From contig JADLFD010000255.1 of the NCBI GenBank assembly GCA_020845805.1, positions 1 to 37,646 on the forward strand: 37,646 nt of DNA, in the 5' to 3' direction. The notes below the pieces were generated by a model, which was given only the letters and a program-made list of their open reading frames with translations, did no database searches and was not told the origin of the DNA. Of the stretch, positions 16,763-25,747 are shown one piece after another (positions within the stretch are counted from its first letter, which is position 1; every line of letters starts with the position of its first letter). A program made the position numbers and the translations under genes. This stretch comes from Verrucomicrobiales bacterium (GTDB lineage: Bacteria; Verrucomicrobiota; Verrucomicrobiia; Limisphaerales; CAIMTB01).

Positions 16763-17379
16763 CGGCGGGGAACCTCCGTCACACGCATTCGCCCGGTCAC
16801 CGGATTCACCTGCACGGCCAACCCGAACCCGCTCCGGTCGCGCAACACGATGTCGTCCCCCTCCGCCGTGCCGTCCGGATGGAAAACCAGCGCCATCGGC
16901 GGCGCCGACTCTCTCCCCTCCTGCATCCCCCTCGGACGCGGCGCGTCCGCACCCTCGGCCTCGCCCCCGGCCTCCAACCCCGGAGGACGGCTCTGAACAC
17001 TGATCCGGTCGTCAATCTGACCGTGGCCGTCCGGAACATCCCGCACCCTCACGAACCCCCCGCCCCCGCGCGCGCCCCGCACCCGGCGTTCCAACTGGAA
17101 GTGTCCCGTGACCGGGTCGAACCGGATGCGATGCACCTGGTTCAGACTCACCGCGCGGCTCTGCGCGATGCCGCAAGCGTCCACGACCTCCCGCGCCGAA
17201 GCGCGTAATAGGGCGTCCTCCAGGCTGCCCCGCATCTCGGGAATGACCAGCGCGGTGAGAATGGCCATGACCACCACCACCACGATCATCTCGACCAGGG
17301 TGAAGGCCCGCGCCCGCACCCTCACTCGGGACCACCGCGCTGGAGCCAGGATTCGCATGTCGTAAAACTCGAATCGCAC
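16759..17379 (-). CDS. gspH: Type II secretion pseudopilin GspH
   Basis: The 206-residue pseudopilin has processing site RARA|FTLVEMI, with alanine rather than glycine at -1 and Glu at +5, followed by the helix VVVVVMAILTALVIPEMRG. The segment ALLRASAREVVDACGIAQSRAV is typical of GspH, and two beta-rich stretches follow (HRIRFDPVTGHFQLERR and MALVFHPDGTAEGDDIVL). A Gly/Arg-rich loop lies between. The GTG start at 17379 is 3 bases past the gspG stop; ATG 17358 is an equally possible start that shortens the leader to 18 residues. It overlaps gspI by 4 bases. Confidence 0.85.
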   Translation of the reverse strand: MRFEFYDMRILAPARWSRVRVRARAFTLVEMIVVVVVMAILTALVIPEMRGSLEDALLRASAREVVDACGIAQSRAVSLNQVHRIRFDPVTGHFQLERRVRGARGGGGFVRVRDVPDGHGQIDDRISVQSRPPGLEAGGEAEGADAPRPRGMQEGRESAPPMALVFHPDGTAEGDDIVLRDRSGFGLAVQVNPVTGRMRVTEVPRR

Positions 17380-17382
17380 CGG

Positions 17383-17814
17383 TCACCAGTTCCCAATATC
17401 CGCCCCCTCCCCCTCGCCCCCGTCCGAGCTGTCACTCCCGCGCGACCAGAGATCGTAACCCTTGGGATTGCGCGTGCCGGGACTGCGATACTGGTAGGGA
17501 TTGCCCCAGGGATCCGGGATGGCCTTGTCGATGTAAGGCCCCCGCCACTTCTTGTCGTCCCCCGATGGAGCCTCCACGAGAATCTTCAGGCCTTCGTCCG
17601 TGGTGGGGTAGCGATCCAGGTGGACGTTGAAGCGCTCGAGCGCTCCGCGGAACTCGGCGATATGCGCCTTCGCGGCGCCCACCTTGGCGTCATAGGTGGT
17701 GCTCACGAACTTCGGGATCACCGTCGCCGCCAGGACGCCGATGATGATCACCACCACCATGATCTCGATCAGAGTGAACGCCGATTCCGGCGTCCGTTTG
17801 CTTTGGGTTCTCAT
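17383..17814 (-). CDS. gspG: Type II secretion major pseudopilin GspG
   Basis: The 143-residue protein is the main subunit of the pseudopilus. The leader is 12 residues and the cleavage site is ESA|FTLIEIMV, with alanine at -1. The helix VVIIIGVLAATVIPKF follows, then the conserved segment FNVHLDRYPTTDEGL and the calcium-site region DPWGNPYQYRSPG. The C-terminus (WSRGSDSSDGGEGEGADIGNW) matches the usual GspG ending. Length and motifs are normal for the family. It begins 50 bases after gspF, the largest internal gap of the operon, which may carry a separate translation signal because the major pilin is needed in excess. Confidence 0.95.
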   Translation of the reverse strand: MRTQSKRTPESAFTLIEIMVVVIIIGVLAATVIPKFVSTTYDAKVGAAKAHIAEFRGALERFNVHLDRYPTTDEGLKILVEAPSGDDKKWRGPYIDKAIPDPWGNPYQYRSPGTRNPKGYDLWSRGSDSSDGGEGEGADIGNW

Positions 17815-17864
17815 ACGGAAAGGGTTCGATCTGGGTCTCAGTCCGGAAATGAGCTCAGGGGGAG

Positions 17865-19109
17865 TCAGCGCATCGTTCGACTGATGTTCAGGATGGGCAG
17901 CAACAACGCGATGACCATGAACCCCACCAGCGCGCCCACCACCAGGATAAGCACCGGCGCGAGCAGCGACACCAAGGTCTTCGTCCTGCCCCGCGTCTCA
18001 CGCTCCTGGATCTCCGCCACCTTCAGCAGCATGTCATCCAACCGACCTGTCTCCTCGCCCACCTCGACCATCTGCACCACGCCGCGAGGGAAAAGCCCCA
18101 GCTTGCGCAGCGGCGTTGCCAGGGAATCCCCGCCCTTGGTCTCTTCGGCGACGCGTGCAATCTGGGCCGACAACACGCGATTGCCGATCGTCTCCTCCAC
18201 GATGCGCAACGAGGGCAGCAGCGAGACGCCGGCGCGGACCAGAGTGCCCAGCGTGCGCGCGAATCGCGCCAGTGCCGACGCGCGGAACACCGCCCCCACC
18301 AGGGGCAGGCGCAGTTTCCATCCATCCCAGGCCGCCGCCCCTGCCGCCGTCCCAAGATATCGCCAGAGCGCAAACCCTAGACCAAGGCCCGCCACCAGCA
18401 TCAGTCCCCAGTGGTCTCGGAAAAACCCGCTCACCCCCAACAGAATCCGCGTGGGCAGCGGCAAGGTGCCCATGTCGCGCAGCATGCCCGAGAGCTTCGG
18501 CAGTACGAAGGTCAACAACACCACCACCGTGACCAGTCCGAATCCCAGGACAAACACGGGATACGCCACCGCGGTCACCACCTCGCTCCGCACCTCGTCC
18601 TCGTGCTCCATCAGCGCCGCCAGATCGTCCATGACCTTGGGCAGCACCCCTGCCTCCTCCCCGACACGCACCATGCTGATATAAAGCCGGCTGAACATCG
18701 CCGGGTGCTCCTCCAAGGCTCCAGATAGCGATATCCCCTTCCTCACCGCCGCCGCCATTCGCGTCACCGCCTCGCGCATCGCCGCGTTCTCCTCCTCCTC
18801 CGCCAAACTGTCCAACGCCTGCGGAATCGGGATCGCCGCCCCCAACAACGCGCTGATCTTGCGCGTGAACGCGGTGATCTCCTTCCTCCGCACACGCCCC
18901 CCCGGCCTCGACTCCACCACCACCACTCCCGTCGCGGCTCCCGCTCCCGCCGCCTCCGGGACTCTCGTTCCACGCACGGGCTCCAGACGCGAAGGAAACA
19001 GCCCGCGCTGCCCCAGCAACCGAAGCGCGGTGCGACGGTCCTCGGCCTCGATCACCCCCTCCACGGCCGCGCCGTTGCCCTGCATGGCCTGGTACTTGAA
19101 GGCACTCAT
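17865..19109 (-). CDS. gspF: Type II secretion inner-membrane platform protein GspF
   Basis: The 414-residue protein begins MSAFKYQAMQGNG, the usual GspF/PilC start, and contains two copies of the T2SSF domain (about 80-205 and 285-405). Family segments are visible: FTRKISALLGAAIPIPQALDSL, MVRVGEEAGVLP, FARTLGTLVRAGVSLLPSL and MVEVGEETGRLDDML. Three hydrophobic stretches cross the membrane: about 175-200, near 225-250, and at the C-terminus (LVSLLAPVLILVVGALVGFMV). GspF is the polytopic platform that the GspE ATPase turns or pushes to assemble pseudopilins. The ATG overlaps the gspE stop by 4 bases. Confidence 0.95.
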   Translation of the reverse strand: MSAFKYQAMQGNGAAVEGVIEAEDRRTALRLLGQRGLFPSRLEPVRGTRVPEAAGAGAATGVVVVESRPGGRVRRKEITAFTRKISALLGAAIPIPQALDSLAEEEENAAMREAVTRMAAAVRKGISLSGALEEHPAMFSRLYISMVRVGEEAGVLPKVMDDLAALMEHEDEVRSEVVTAVAYPVFVLGFGLVTVVVLLTFVLPKLSGMLRDMGTLPLPTRILLGVSGFFRDHWGLMLVAGLGLGFALWRYLGTAAGAAAWDGWKLRLPLVGAVFRASALARFARTLGTLVRAGVSLLPSLRIVEETIGNRVLSAQIARVAEETKGGDSLATPLRKLGLFPRGVVQMVEVGEETGRLDDMLLKVAEIQERETRGRTKTLVSLLAPVLILVVGALVGFMVIALLLPILNISRTMR

Positions 19110-20704
19110 TCCAGCAGATCCCCGGATGACACCCGCAAAATCTCCTCCAACGAAGTCATGCCCGCGGCCGCCTTGCGCAGGCCATCCTGGTGCATGGTCA
19201 ACATGGTGCGCTGCGCCACCGCTTTCAGCTCGGCGTTCGACTGCTTGTGCAGGATCAACTCGCGCAACTCCGTGCTGATGGCCAGCAACTCATAAATGCC
19301 CACCCGCCCCCGGTACCCCGTTCCCCGGCACTCCTCGCACCCCGCCCCCGTGTAGTAAGCGTCCACCAGCGGCCGGCCACTCAAGGTCTCCATGCGTTCC
19401 CGCACCGCACTGGTGATCGCCGCCTCCACGCGGCACGCCGGACACAACCGCCGCACCAACCGCTGCGCCAGCACGCCGTCCAGCGAGGAGGATATCAAAA
19501 AGGCCTCCACTCCCATGTCCAGCAGACGCGTGACCGCCCCGGTCGCGTCGTTCGTGTGCAGCGTGCTGAACACCTGGTGCCCGGTGAGCGCCGCACGAAT
19601 GGCAATCTCCGCCGTCTCTGAATCCCGAATCTCCCCCACCATCACGATGTCCGGATCCTGCCGCAAAATAGCGCGCAGTCCGTTGGCAAAGGTGAAATTG
19701 CGACTCGGTCGCACCGGAATCTGCGCCACGCCCGCCAGCTCGTACTCGATGGGATCCTCGATGGTGATGATCTTCTTCTCGGTGGTGAAAATGCTCTGCA
19801 GAATCGAGTACAAGGTGGTGGTCTTGCCGCTCCCCGTCGGACCGGTCGCCAGAAACAACCCGTGCGGCTTTTCCACCAGCCTCTGCATCAACTTCACCCG
19901 CTCGACGTCCAACCCAAGCTCCTCCAGGGTGAGCACGCGCGACCCCTTCTCCAGGAGCCGCATCACCAGACTCTCCCCGTACTTGGTGGGCATGGTGCCC
20001 ACCCGAATATCCACACGGTGCCCGCGGTGATGAATCTGGATGTGCCCATCCTGCGGCATGAATCGCTCGGCGATGTTCATGTCCGCCATGATCTTCACGC
20101 GCGACACCAACGCGGCATGCAGATGCTTCGGCGGCGGCGGCTGGACCTGCAACAGACCATCACTCCGGTAGCGGAGCTCAATCGCCTCTTCGTACGGCAC
20201 GAGATGCACATCGCTCGCACGCTCGCGCAACGCCGTCGCCAGAATCACGTTCACCAGGTTGATGACCGTGGGCTCGTTGGCCATCACCTCGATGTCGTGG
20301 AGGTTCTTCCCCTCCACCACCGCCCCCCCGTCCGCATCCAGGTTCTCGAGCATCCGCTCGACCGTCACCTGATAGCACTCCCCCACCCGCTCGCGTACCG
20401 CCTCCGCCGGATACCGAACCAGCCCCACCTCCAGTCCGGTCAACAGCCGGACATCCTCGATCACCCGCGATGCCTCCCGCTCCGCGGGATCCCCCAGCGC
20501 CACCCGCAACACGCCCTCGCGCACGGACAACGGCAAAGCGTTGTTCTGTTTGGCAAACTCCGCCGGTAGCAGTCTAAGAACATCCGTCGGAACCACGGCC
20601 TCCAGCTCGGGAATCAATAGCCCGTTCCGCTCCGACGCGCTGCGCCGTGACGTCGCCCCGAACGCTTCCGGGTCGGACTCCGGCAATGGGTGGATGGTGC
20701 TCAT
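19106..20704 (-). CDS. gspE: Type II secretion ATPase GspE
   Basis: The 532-residue protein (ATG at 20704; a GTG at 20710 would add two residues) is the cytoplasmic hexameric ATPase that powers the system. It has the N1E-like domain (about 30-110) that binds GspL, then the ATPase core with Walker A ATGPTGSGKTTT (about 287-298), Asp box IIITIEDPIEYE-like segment, Walker B DPDIVMVGEIRD (about 350-361) and His box STLHTNDA. A tetracysteine zinc motif is present as CPAC (421, 424) and CEEC (456, 459), the GspE hallmark. It is the first gene of the operon; about 310 bases of non-coding DNA lie upstream and should hold the promoter. Confidence 0.95.
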   Translation of the reverse strand: MSTIHPLPESDPEAFGATSRRSASERNGLLIPELEAVVPTDVLRLLPAEFAKQNNALPLSVREGVLRVALGDPAEREASRVIEDVRLLTGLEVGLVRYPAEAVRERVGECYQVTVERMLENLDADGGAVVEGKNLHDIEVMANEPTVINLVNVILATALRERASDVHLVPYEEAIELRYRSDGLLQVQPPPPKHLHAALVSRVKIMADMNIAERFMPQDGHIQIHHRGHRVDIRVGTMPTKYGESLVMRLLEKGSRVLTLEELGLDVERVKLMQRLVEKPHGLFLATGPTGSGKTTTLYSILQSIFTTEKKIITIEDPIEYELAGVAQIPVRPSRNFTFANGLRAILRQDPDIVMVGEIRDSETAEIAIRAALTGHQVFSTLHTNDATGAVTRLLDMGVEAFLISSSLDGVLAQRLVRRLCPACRVEAAITSAVRERMETLSGRPLVDAYYTGAGCEECRGTGYRGRVGIYELLAISTELRELILHKQSNAELKAVAQRTMLTMHQDGLRKAAAGMTSLEEILRVSSGDLLE

Positions 20705-21015
20705 GGGCACAGGCCCGGCCCGGCTCCCGGGAGCTCAAAGTCGTGCCTAGGCGACCGCGAGCCACGGAGACACAGCGCCCACGGGGGATCCCGCGGAGGC
20801 CGTTGGGTACGAGCCATGGACGGAGTTAACCCCACTCCTGTTCAAAAGTTTCTTCCGGAACCAACGGCCCGGTGCTGAGGGGATCACGAACGTCTGAATA
20901 CGTGTGCCCACTTTTGTAAGCAATCCCAAAGGAGCCCGCCGAGCCATTCGTCACCGAAACCGATGCCCCCCCGCCGGCGCTAGTCGGTCCTGACTTCTCT
21001 TCGGTCACCCCCCCG
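20705..21015 (-). promoter_or_regulatory. Intergenic region upstream of the secretion operon
   Basis: About 310 bases separate gspE from the glucoamylase-family gene; both genes are on the minus strand. No convincing gene is present: the short open frames here lack start signals and recognisable content. The part at 20840-20940 is less GC-rich than its surroundings, as expected for a promoter. No box pair close enough to a consensus could be assigned, so the promoter is inferred from position only. No terminator for the upstream gene is evident. Confidence 0.35.
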
Positions 21016-23250
21016 TCACCGCACGCGACTCTCGTCCGGCACGAATCCGATGGCGTCCAGCATGGGCTTGATCTCCGGATTCGACATGAACAGACGCCAA
21101 ATCAATCCGGTCCGGTGGTTCTCGATCATGACCACGATCGGCGCCTGGTTCAGTCCCATGTTCACTTCCTCGAACCAGTTCTCCGCCTGATTGAACCCAT
21201 CATAAAAACCATGAATCCCCCAGATCTTCGCGCCCAGCATCCGGTAAAAATGACGCAGCACGACCATCGATTCCTCCGGGGTGTAGGGCATCGACGCCAA
21301 GGCGGCGTGACATTGTATCGTCCCGTTGTCGTCCCGGGGCTGCGCCTTCCCGCCCCCGGCGTGAATCCCGGCGGAGAAACCCCAGCAATTCGCCCCGTAC
21401 CCGGCATGGCGCCGTGGATTGGCGATCGCATGCGCGCGTTGGATCAACGCCAGGTTCCGGTTGTTGCGTGCGTAGTTGGTGTAGCGATCGCGCTTGCCAC
21501 GCGGATCGAATCCCAGAAAGGAGAAATGCGTGAAGAACAACTCACCACCCGGCCCCACCCCGACCTCCACCGGAATTCCATAATACGAACCCCCGTTGGT
21601 ATACCGATCCCCCTCCGTGGTCCGTCCCCAACCCTGCCGATACCGGATGGCCATCTCCGACTGCCCCGCCCAGCCCGTGTGATAAAGCGAGGCCGGCACG
21701 CTGTGAGTGGGAGAGGCGATCGCCAGCAGATAGACGATCATGGTCTCGTTCCATCCCACCAACGGATGCGAGATGTGCCAGGTGTGATCCGGGGACCAGT
21801 GCCAATACAATACCTCGCTGTCGGGGGTCTTCCGGAACCAATCCCACTCCACCTCGTTCCAGAAACCGGTGATGGCTCCCCGAATCTCCCGCTCCTCCGC
21901 CGTGTCGCGGTCGAAATACTGGCGCGCCACCAGGAGGCCCTGCATCAGAAACGCTGTCTCCACCAGGTCCGCGCCATTGTCGTACTTACCGAAATACGGA
22001 ATCACGCGGCCCGTGCGGCCATCCAGAAAGTGCGGCCAAACGCCATGAAACCGATCCGCGCCTCCCAGGAATCTCACGATCTTCAGCAGGCGTTCGGCGG
22101 CCTCACGACGCGTCACAAACTGCCGCTCCGCGGCGACCACCAGCGCCATCACCCCAAACCCCGAAGAGCCCACCGCCACCAGATCCGGATCCCCGGGAAG
22201 GATCTCCAACGCCATCCCCGCGTTCGGATGCGCCGAATCCCAGTAGTACCGGAAGCAAGCCTCCTGCACCATGCTCAGCAGGTCGTCATCCCCGAACTTG
22301 CGGGTCGAAGCCTGGGCCACCGCGCTCGGTTCCGACATCCGACCCGCCGCATCCGCGGCGCGCACCCGGTACCACGCCGTGCGCCCCGGCGCGCCCAGCC
22401 AGTCCACATAGCGGTTCAGGTGCCCGGCCTGCGTCCCCAAGGGCTGAAACTCGCGGCCGTCCATCGACCGCTCAATCCGATAGGTCAACACATTGGATGC
22501 CCCGGACCCCGCCCAGCGAAGATCCACATGACTGTCCGCGCCCTGGGCAGTGAGCGCCGCTGGCGCGGACGGCACCTGCCCCACCCCCTCGGCCTCCGCC
22601 GCGTTCCCCACCTGCACCGAGTCGAGATAAAGCAGATGGTCCCCCGCGTCGTCGAGCCCCTGCACAAACGTCACGCTCACCAACTTCTTCGGGTCGAGCC
22701 GCGAGTCGTCGGTGGATCCAAAGGGAGCGGCGAAACCGCTGAAGGGGAGCCGCAGTCGCGTCCAGGTCCGTGCCGGCAACTCGGCGCCCCGCGCCACCAG
22801 CCGAATGGTCGGAGTCGAGAAGCCCGCCGAGTCCTGCACGGAAACCAGCGGGGAGGCATCGGACTTCAGTCCGCGCTCCGAGTACGCCCACAGTAAAAGC
22901 GCGTCCCCTTCGTACGAAAAACGCCGGCCGTAACGCGCCGGTGCCTTCAGGACCATGCGCCAGTCCCCACCCCGCGCCGACTTCCACTTCAAGCGCAGCG
23001 CATTGGGGGCAGTCACCACGTGCTGGGTGTGAACCGGGAAGCGTCCCTCCGAAAGCTCCAGCGTGCTGGGCGCTACCACCGAGCCCTCGCTGTGGAAATA
23101 CCCACGATCAGCGAGGCTGTTCTCGAACACGACGGCACGATCGAAGAGGGTCTGAGCCAGGATTTGCGGGCCGGACCCAGCCACACTGAGGAGCCACACC
23201 ACGATCCACGCAAACGAGGTTTTCATGCCGGGGAAGGAAGGAGATTTCAT
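21016..23250 (-). CDS. Secreted glucoamylase-family protein with N-terminal beta-sandwich and FN3-like domain
   Basis: The 744-residue protein has a signal peptide ([19 protein letters not shown] from Met 9, cleavage near LAQ). Residues about 35-216 form a jelly-roll carbohydrate-binding-like domain ([30 protein letters not shown]). Residues about 228-318 look like fibronectin type III ([28 protein letters not shown]). The remainder matches the glucoamylase-like family (Pfam 'Glycoamylase'), with [55 protein letters not shown], and the diagnostic ending [19 protein letters not shown] ... [12 protein letters not shown]. Members are alpha/alpha-toroid glycoside hydrolases, some acting on beta-glucans, so the 'glucoamylase' name is not proof of substrate. 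The ATG overlaps the stop of the upstream MBL-fold gene (ATGA). Confidence 0.88.
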   Translation of the reverse strand: MKSPSFPGMKTSFAWIVVWLLSVAGSGPQILAQTLFDRAVVFENSLADRGYFHSEGSVVAPSTLELSEGRFPVHTQHVVTAPNALRLKWKSARGGDWRMVLKAPARYGRRFSYEGDALLLWAYSERGLKSDASPLVSVQDSAGFSTPTIRLVARGAELPARTWTRLRLPFSGFAAPFGSTDDSRLDPKKLVSVTFVQGLDDAGDHLLYLDSVQVGNAAEAEGVGQVPSAPAALTAQGADSHVDLRWAGSGASNVLTYRIERSMDGREFQPLGTQAGHLNRYVDWLGAPGRTAWYRVRAADAAGRMSEPSAVAQASTRKFGDDDLLSMVQEACFRYYWDSAHPNAGMALEILPGDPDLVAVGSSGFGVMALVVAAERQFVTRREAAERLLKIVRFLGGADRFHGVWPHFLDGRTGRVIPYFGKYDNGADLVETAFLMQGLLVARQYFDRDTAEEREIRGAITGFWNEVEWDWFRKTPDSEVLYWHWSPDHTWHISHPLVGWNETMIVYLLAIASPTHSVPASLYHTGWAGQSEMAIRYRQGWGRTTEGDRYTNGGSYYGIPVEVGVGPGGELFFTHFSFLGFDPRGKRDRYTNYARNNRNLALIQRAHAIANPRRHAGYGANCWGFSAGIHAGGGKAQPRDDNGTIQCHAALASMPYTPEESMVVLRHFYRMLGAKIWGIHGFYDGFNQAENWFEEVNMGLNQAPIVVMIENHRTGLIWRLFMSNPEIKPMLDAIGFVPDESRVR

Positions 23251-24332
23251 CGTGTCCGCTGCCGCACCGGATACGTCCGTTCATGGCCCCGCGCCGGGAT
23301 GCGGAAGCTGTAGGAAGCTCCGTCCGAAGCGACGCTCGCCTGGATAAAATGACCTTCGCATTCCGCAGCCGCCCCCAGGTTGGCCATGAACTCGTCCGCC
23401 ACGTTGTTGGTGGCACCATCCGGACGCGTATTCTGATGGACTTGGTACTGCGCCCGGAGGTCAGGCAGCGCCCGCAGGGTTTGCATGACCTCGGCCATGG
23501 TCCCCTTGGTGGGACCATTGTTCATGATCGTGACACGAGGGTTGAGCGCGCGAAGAAGATCCGGATGGTTGCTCACGTCGAGCCCATGATGTGTCACCTG
23601 ATAGACGTCCACCTCGGGGACCAGAATCTCGGGATGAACCAGGGAGGCCTCGGCGTTCCAAGTGAGATCGCCCCCGTCGTAGAAACGGAACCCACCAAAA
23701 CCCAACACCCACGCCGAGCTGTTCGCATTGTCAGAGGTGTCCCGGGCCTTGGCGGGAATCGTCGAGGCCGCCGCCACACGTGGCGACCAGGTCGCGACTC
23801 CCTCCGGGGTTGGTTTCCACACCTCCTGCCTCGCGATCACGCACCGGAGAAAAAGCGGCGTCCCGGCGCTTCGCAACGGCACCAGGGTCCCCGGGGAAAC
23901 GCGGTGACGCTCACGCACGTTCAACTCCCGATAACTCTTGCTGGTCAACGGCCAGGTGGACTCGCGTCGACCGTCCGGGTCCGTCTGGGGAAGCCCATTG
24001 TCCCAGATTTCGTCGATCGGCATGAGCCCGGCCAGCTCGGCCGCGCCACCGAAATGATCGAGGTGAAAGTGAGTGACGATGAGGTGATGGATGCGCGTCA
24101 GCCCCGCCACCTGAGTCGCCACCCGGTGAATACGCGCGGCGTCCCGGCCGCCCGGATTCCCAGCGTCAATCAGCACCGACTCGCCCGTCGGGGTCACCAC
24201 CAACGTCGAACCGCCCCCCTCCGAATCGATCCAGAAAAGGTGCAAGCGCCCGTCCGTCGCGGCCCGGCCAGCAAAGCCGACGACGAACACCAGAACCACC
24301 AAGCAGGAACGCCAGACCAGTCGCCAGGGCAT
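23247..24332 (-). CDS. Exported metallo-beta-lactamase-fold hydrolase (ComEC-type domain)
   Basis: The 361-residue protein has a signal peptide (cleavage near AGRAA-TDG) and the MBL fold. It contains LLIDAGNP-like strand [13 protein letters not shown], the metal motif [10 protein letters not shown] (His 88, His 90, Asp 92, His 93), a later Asp in FYDGGDLTW, and the histidine segment [13 protein letters not shown]. The opening [20 protein letters not shown] resembles the extracellular MBL domain of ComEC and related stand-alone enzymes. Substrate is unknown; hydrolysis of phosphodiesters, lactones or other esters is possible. It is translationally coupled to the glucoamylase-family gene, which implies the two products act together or share regulation. 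Confidence 0.85.
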   Translation of the reverse strand: MPWRLVWRSCLVVLVFVVGFAGRAATDGRLHLFWIDSEGGGSTLVVTPTGESVLIDAGNPGGRDAARIHRVATQVAGLTRIHHLIVTHFHLDHFGGAAELAGLMPIDEIWDNGLPQTDPDGRRESTWPLTSKSYRELNVRERHRVSPGTLVPLRSAGTPLFLRCVIARQEVWKPTPEGVATWSPRVAAASTIPAKARDTSDNANSSAWVLGFGGFRFYDGGDLTWNAEASLVHPEILVPEVDVYQVTHHGLDVSNHPDLLRALNPRVTIMNNGPTKGTMAEVMQTLRALPDLRAQYQVHQNTRPDGATNNVADEFMANLGAAAECEGHFIQASVASDGASYSFRIPARGHERTYPVRQRTR

Positions 24333-24429
24333 CCCCGCGATCTACCTCAAAGGCTCCGCCCCAATCGAGACGGAAATCCGTTCCCAGCGGAATCGCGAGG
24401 CGATGCCCCCGCCTCAATCGCACCATCGG

Positions 24430-25650
24430 CTACGGCGCCACCCGAACCCGAATAAAGCCACCACCGTCCGCAGAGGTGATCGGCACTTCCACAGTCTGGG
24501 CCCCGGACGCCACAGAAGGCCCCAGTGTCTTGTGATTTTCCCAGGCTACGAAGTCGCTCGATCGCTCCACGTGGTAAACCCCGCCGGCGACCGCGTCGAA
24601 GCGCACCTCCAAAACCCCGGGAGACGTCATCCCCACGGTGAGGTGCGGCGCCGTCACCACCGGCTTCACCGTGACCTCCACGTTGGCAGCATGACTCGTG
24701 ACCGAGCCCGCCGCGTTGCGCACGATCACCTGGTACGCTCCAGCCTCATTGGTCGTCGCTGCCGCGCGCGCCAGCACCGCCGCAGTTTCCCCGGTCAAAT
24801 CAGTTCCCTGGAACTGCCACTGATAACTGAAAGGTGCCGTCCCCGTGGCCTCGACGCTCAACTGCCAGGCCGCCCCCTCCTGGACAGTCACATCCAATGG
24901 CGGCGTGCTGATCGTCGGCGGAACCAGGACCGTGAGCGTCGCCGGTTCACTGGTCACCGCACCTCCGGAGCCGGTCACGATCACATCGTAGACCCCGGCC
25001 GCGTCGGCCGTGACCGCGGACAACGTCAGGGTGGGAGCGACCGCACCCGCGATGGCCGTGCCATCCTTGCGCCACTGATAGGTCAGACTCTCGCTGCCCG
25101 CAGCCGTCACTTGAAACACGGCCTCGGCACCGAGCACCACCTTCTGCCCCAGGGGCTGGGTCGAAATGGACGGCGGTGCCACGCCCGCCAGGACGTTGAT
25201 CACCATGGTGGCGCTCACCACTCGATCGCCCTTGCTGGTCGATTTCTCCTTCGCCGTAAGCTTCACTTGAAACTGTCCCGTCTCCGTCGGCGTTCCCTGG
25301 ATTCGCCACAACGGCTTGCCGGACGTGCCGGAAAGCGAAAGACCGAGGGGCAGCCCTGACGCCGTCCAGTAGCCCGCCTGGTCGGGCGCGGTCGTCAGGC
25401 GAAAACTGAACGGGACTCCGTTCGTGCCCTTGGCGGTCTTGGCGCTGGTCACGGTCGTCGAGGCGCCGGAAACCGCTTGGATTCCCCCCATCGCCGCCGC
25501 CGCGCCCGTCGCCCAGCGAAACACGATGGCCAAGACCTGTCCCGCCGACCGCGCGAAAGGCAAGGCGGCTCGGGTCAGCGGCAGAACCTGAAGCGCCACC
25601 GCGACCACCAACGACGGAAGTCGCATGCTCCGATACATCATTGTGCTCAT
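24430..25650 (-). CDS. Secreted Ig-domain protein
   Basis: This protein has about 406 residues from ATG 25650 (an ATG at 25719 would add 23 residues without signal character). After a signal peptide (MRLPSLVVAVALQVLPLTRA) comes an unusual helical segment (ARSAGQVLAIVFRW then ATGAAAAMGG). A putative Ig domain of the He_PIG kind follows (GLPLGLSLSGTSGKPLWRIQG, PTETGQFQVKLTA), then two Ig-like domains with the YQW core (SLTYQWRKDGTAIAG, APFSYQWQFQGTDLTG) and the AGVYDVIV / AGAYQVIV strand. The C-terminal module (YHVERSSDFVAWENH ... GFIRVRVAP) matches the recurring verrucomicrobial ending. It is likely an envelope or extracellular binding protein with no visible catalytic residues. It lies 97 bases downstream of dsbD and 97 bases upstream of the MBL gene, so it could belong to either transcription unit. 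Confidence 0.8.
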   Translation of the reverse strand: MSTMMYRSMRLPSLVVAVALQVLPLTRAALPFARSAGQVLAIVFRWATGAAAAMGGIQAVSGASTTVTSAKTAKGTNGVPFSFRLTTAPDQAGYWTASGLPLGLSLSGTSGKPLWRIQGTPTETGQFQVKLTAKEKSTSKGDRVVSATMVINVLAGVAPPSISTQPLGQKVVLGAEAVFQVTAAGSESLTYQWRKDGTAIAGAVAPTLTLSAVTADAAGVYDVIVTGSGGAVTSEPATLTVLVPPTISTPPLDVTVQEGAAWQLSVEATGTAPFSYQWQFQGTDLTGETAAVLARAAATTNEAGAYQVIVRNAAGSVTSHAANVEVTVKPVVTAPHLTVGMTSPGVLEVRFDAVAGGVYHVERSSDFVAWENHKTLGPSVASGAQTVEVPITSADGGGFIRVRVAP

Positions 25651-25747
25651 GGGTAAAACTGAGGTTGGGAATCGTGGCGCCGCTTCCCCGTCTCCCGACA
25701 GGGACCCGGCACAGCGCATGGCCCGCGCGTCGTGAAGGAGATTAAAA

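Noticed and set aside
8087-20704. Reading the operon as a type IV pilus system instead of type II secretion
   Set aside because: GspG with the DPWGNPYQY region, GspK with helix-hairpin-helix segments, and the GspH-I-J-K set all fit type II secretion; no PilT or PilB/PilA pattern is present.
20747-20947. 66-codon minus-strand frame upstream of gspE
   Set aside because: There is no ribosome binding site, no recognisable content, and basic composition typical of chance frames in this DNA.
21115-22896. 593-codon + strand frame opposite the glucoamylase-family gene
   Set aside because: The translation is low-complexity and basic with no fold signal, while the minus strand has diagnostic family motifs throughout.
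25540-25580. QAVSGAS in the Ig-domain protein as a second flavinylation site
   Set aside because: The required Asp at the first position is Gln, so it does not meet the ApbE target consensus.
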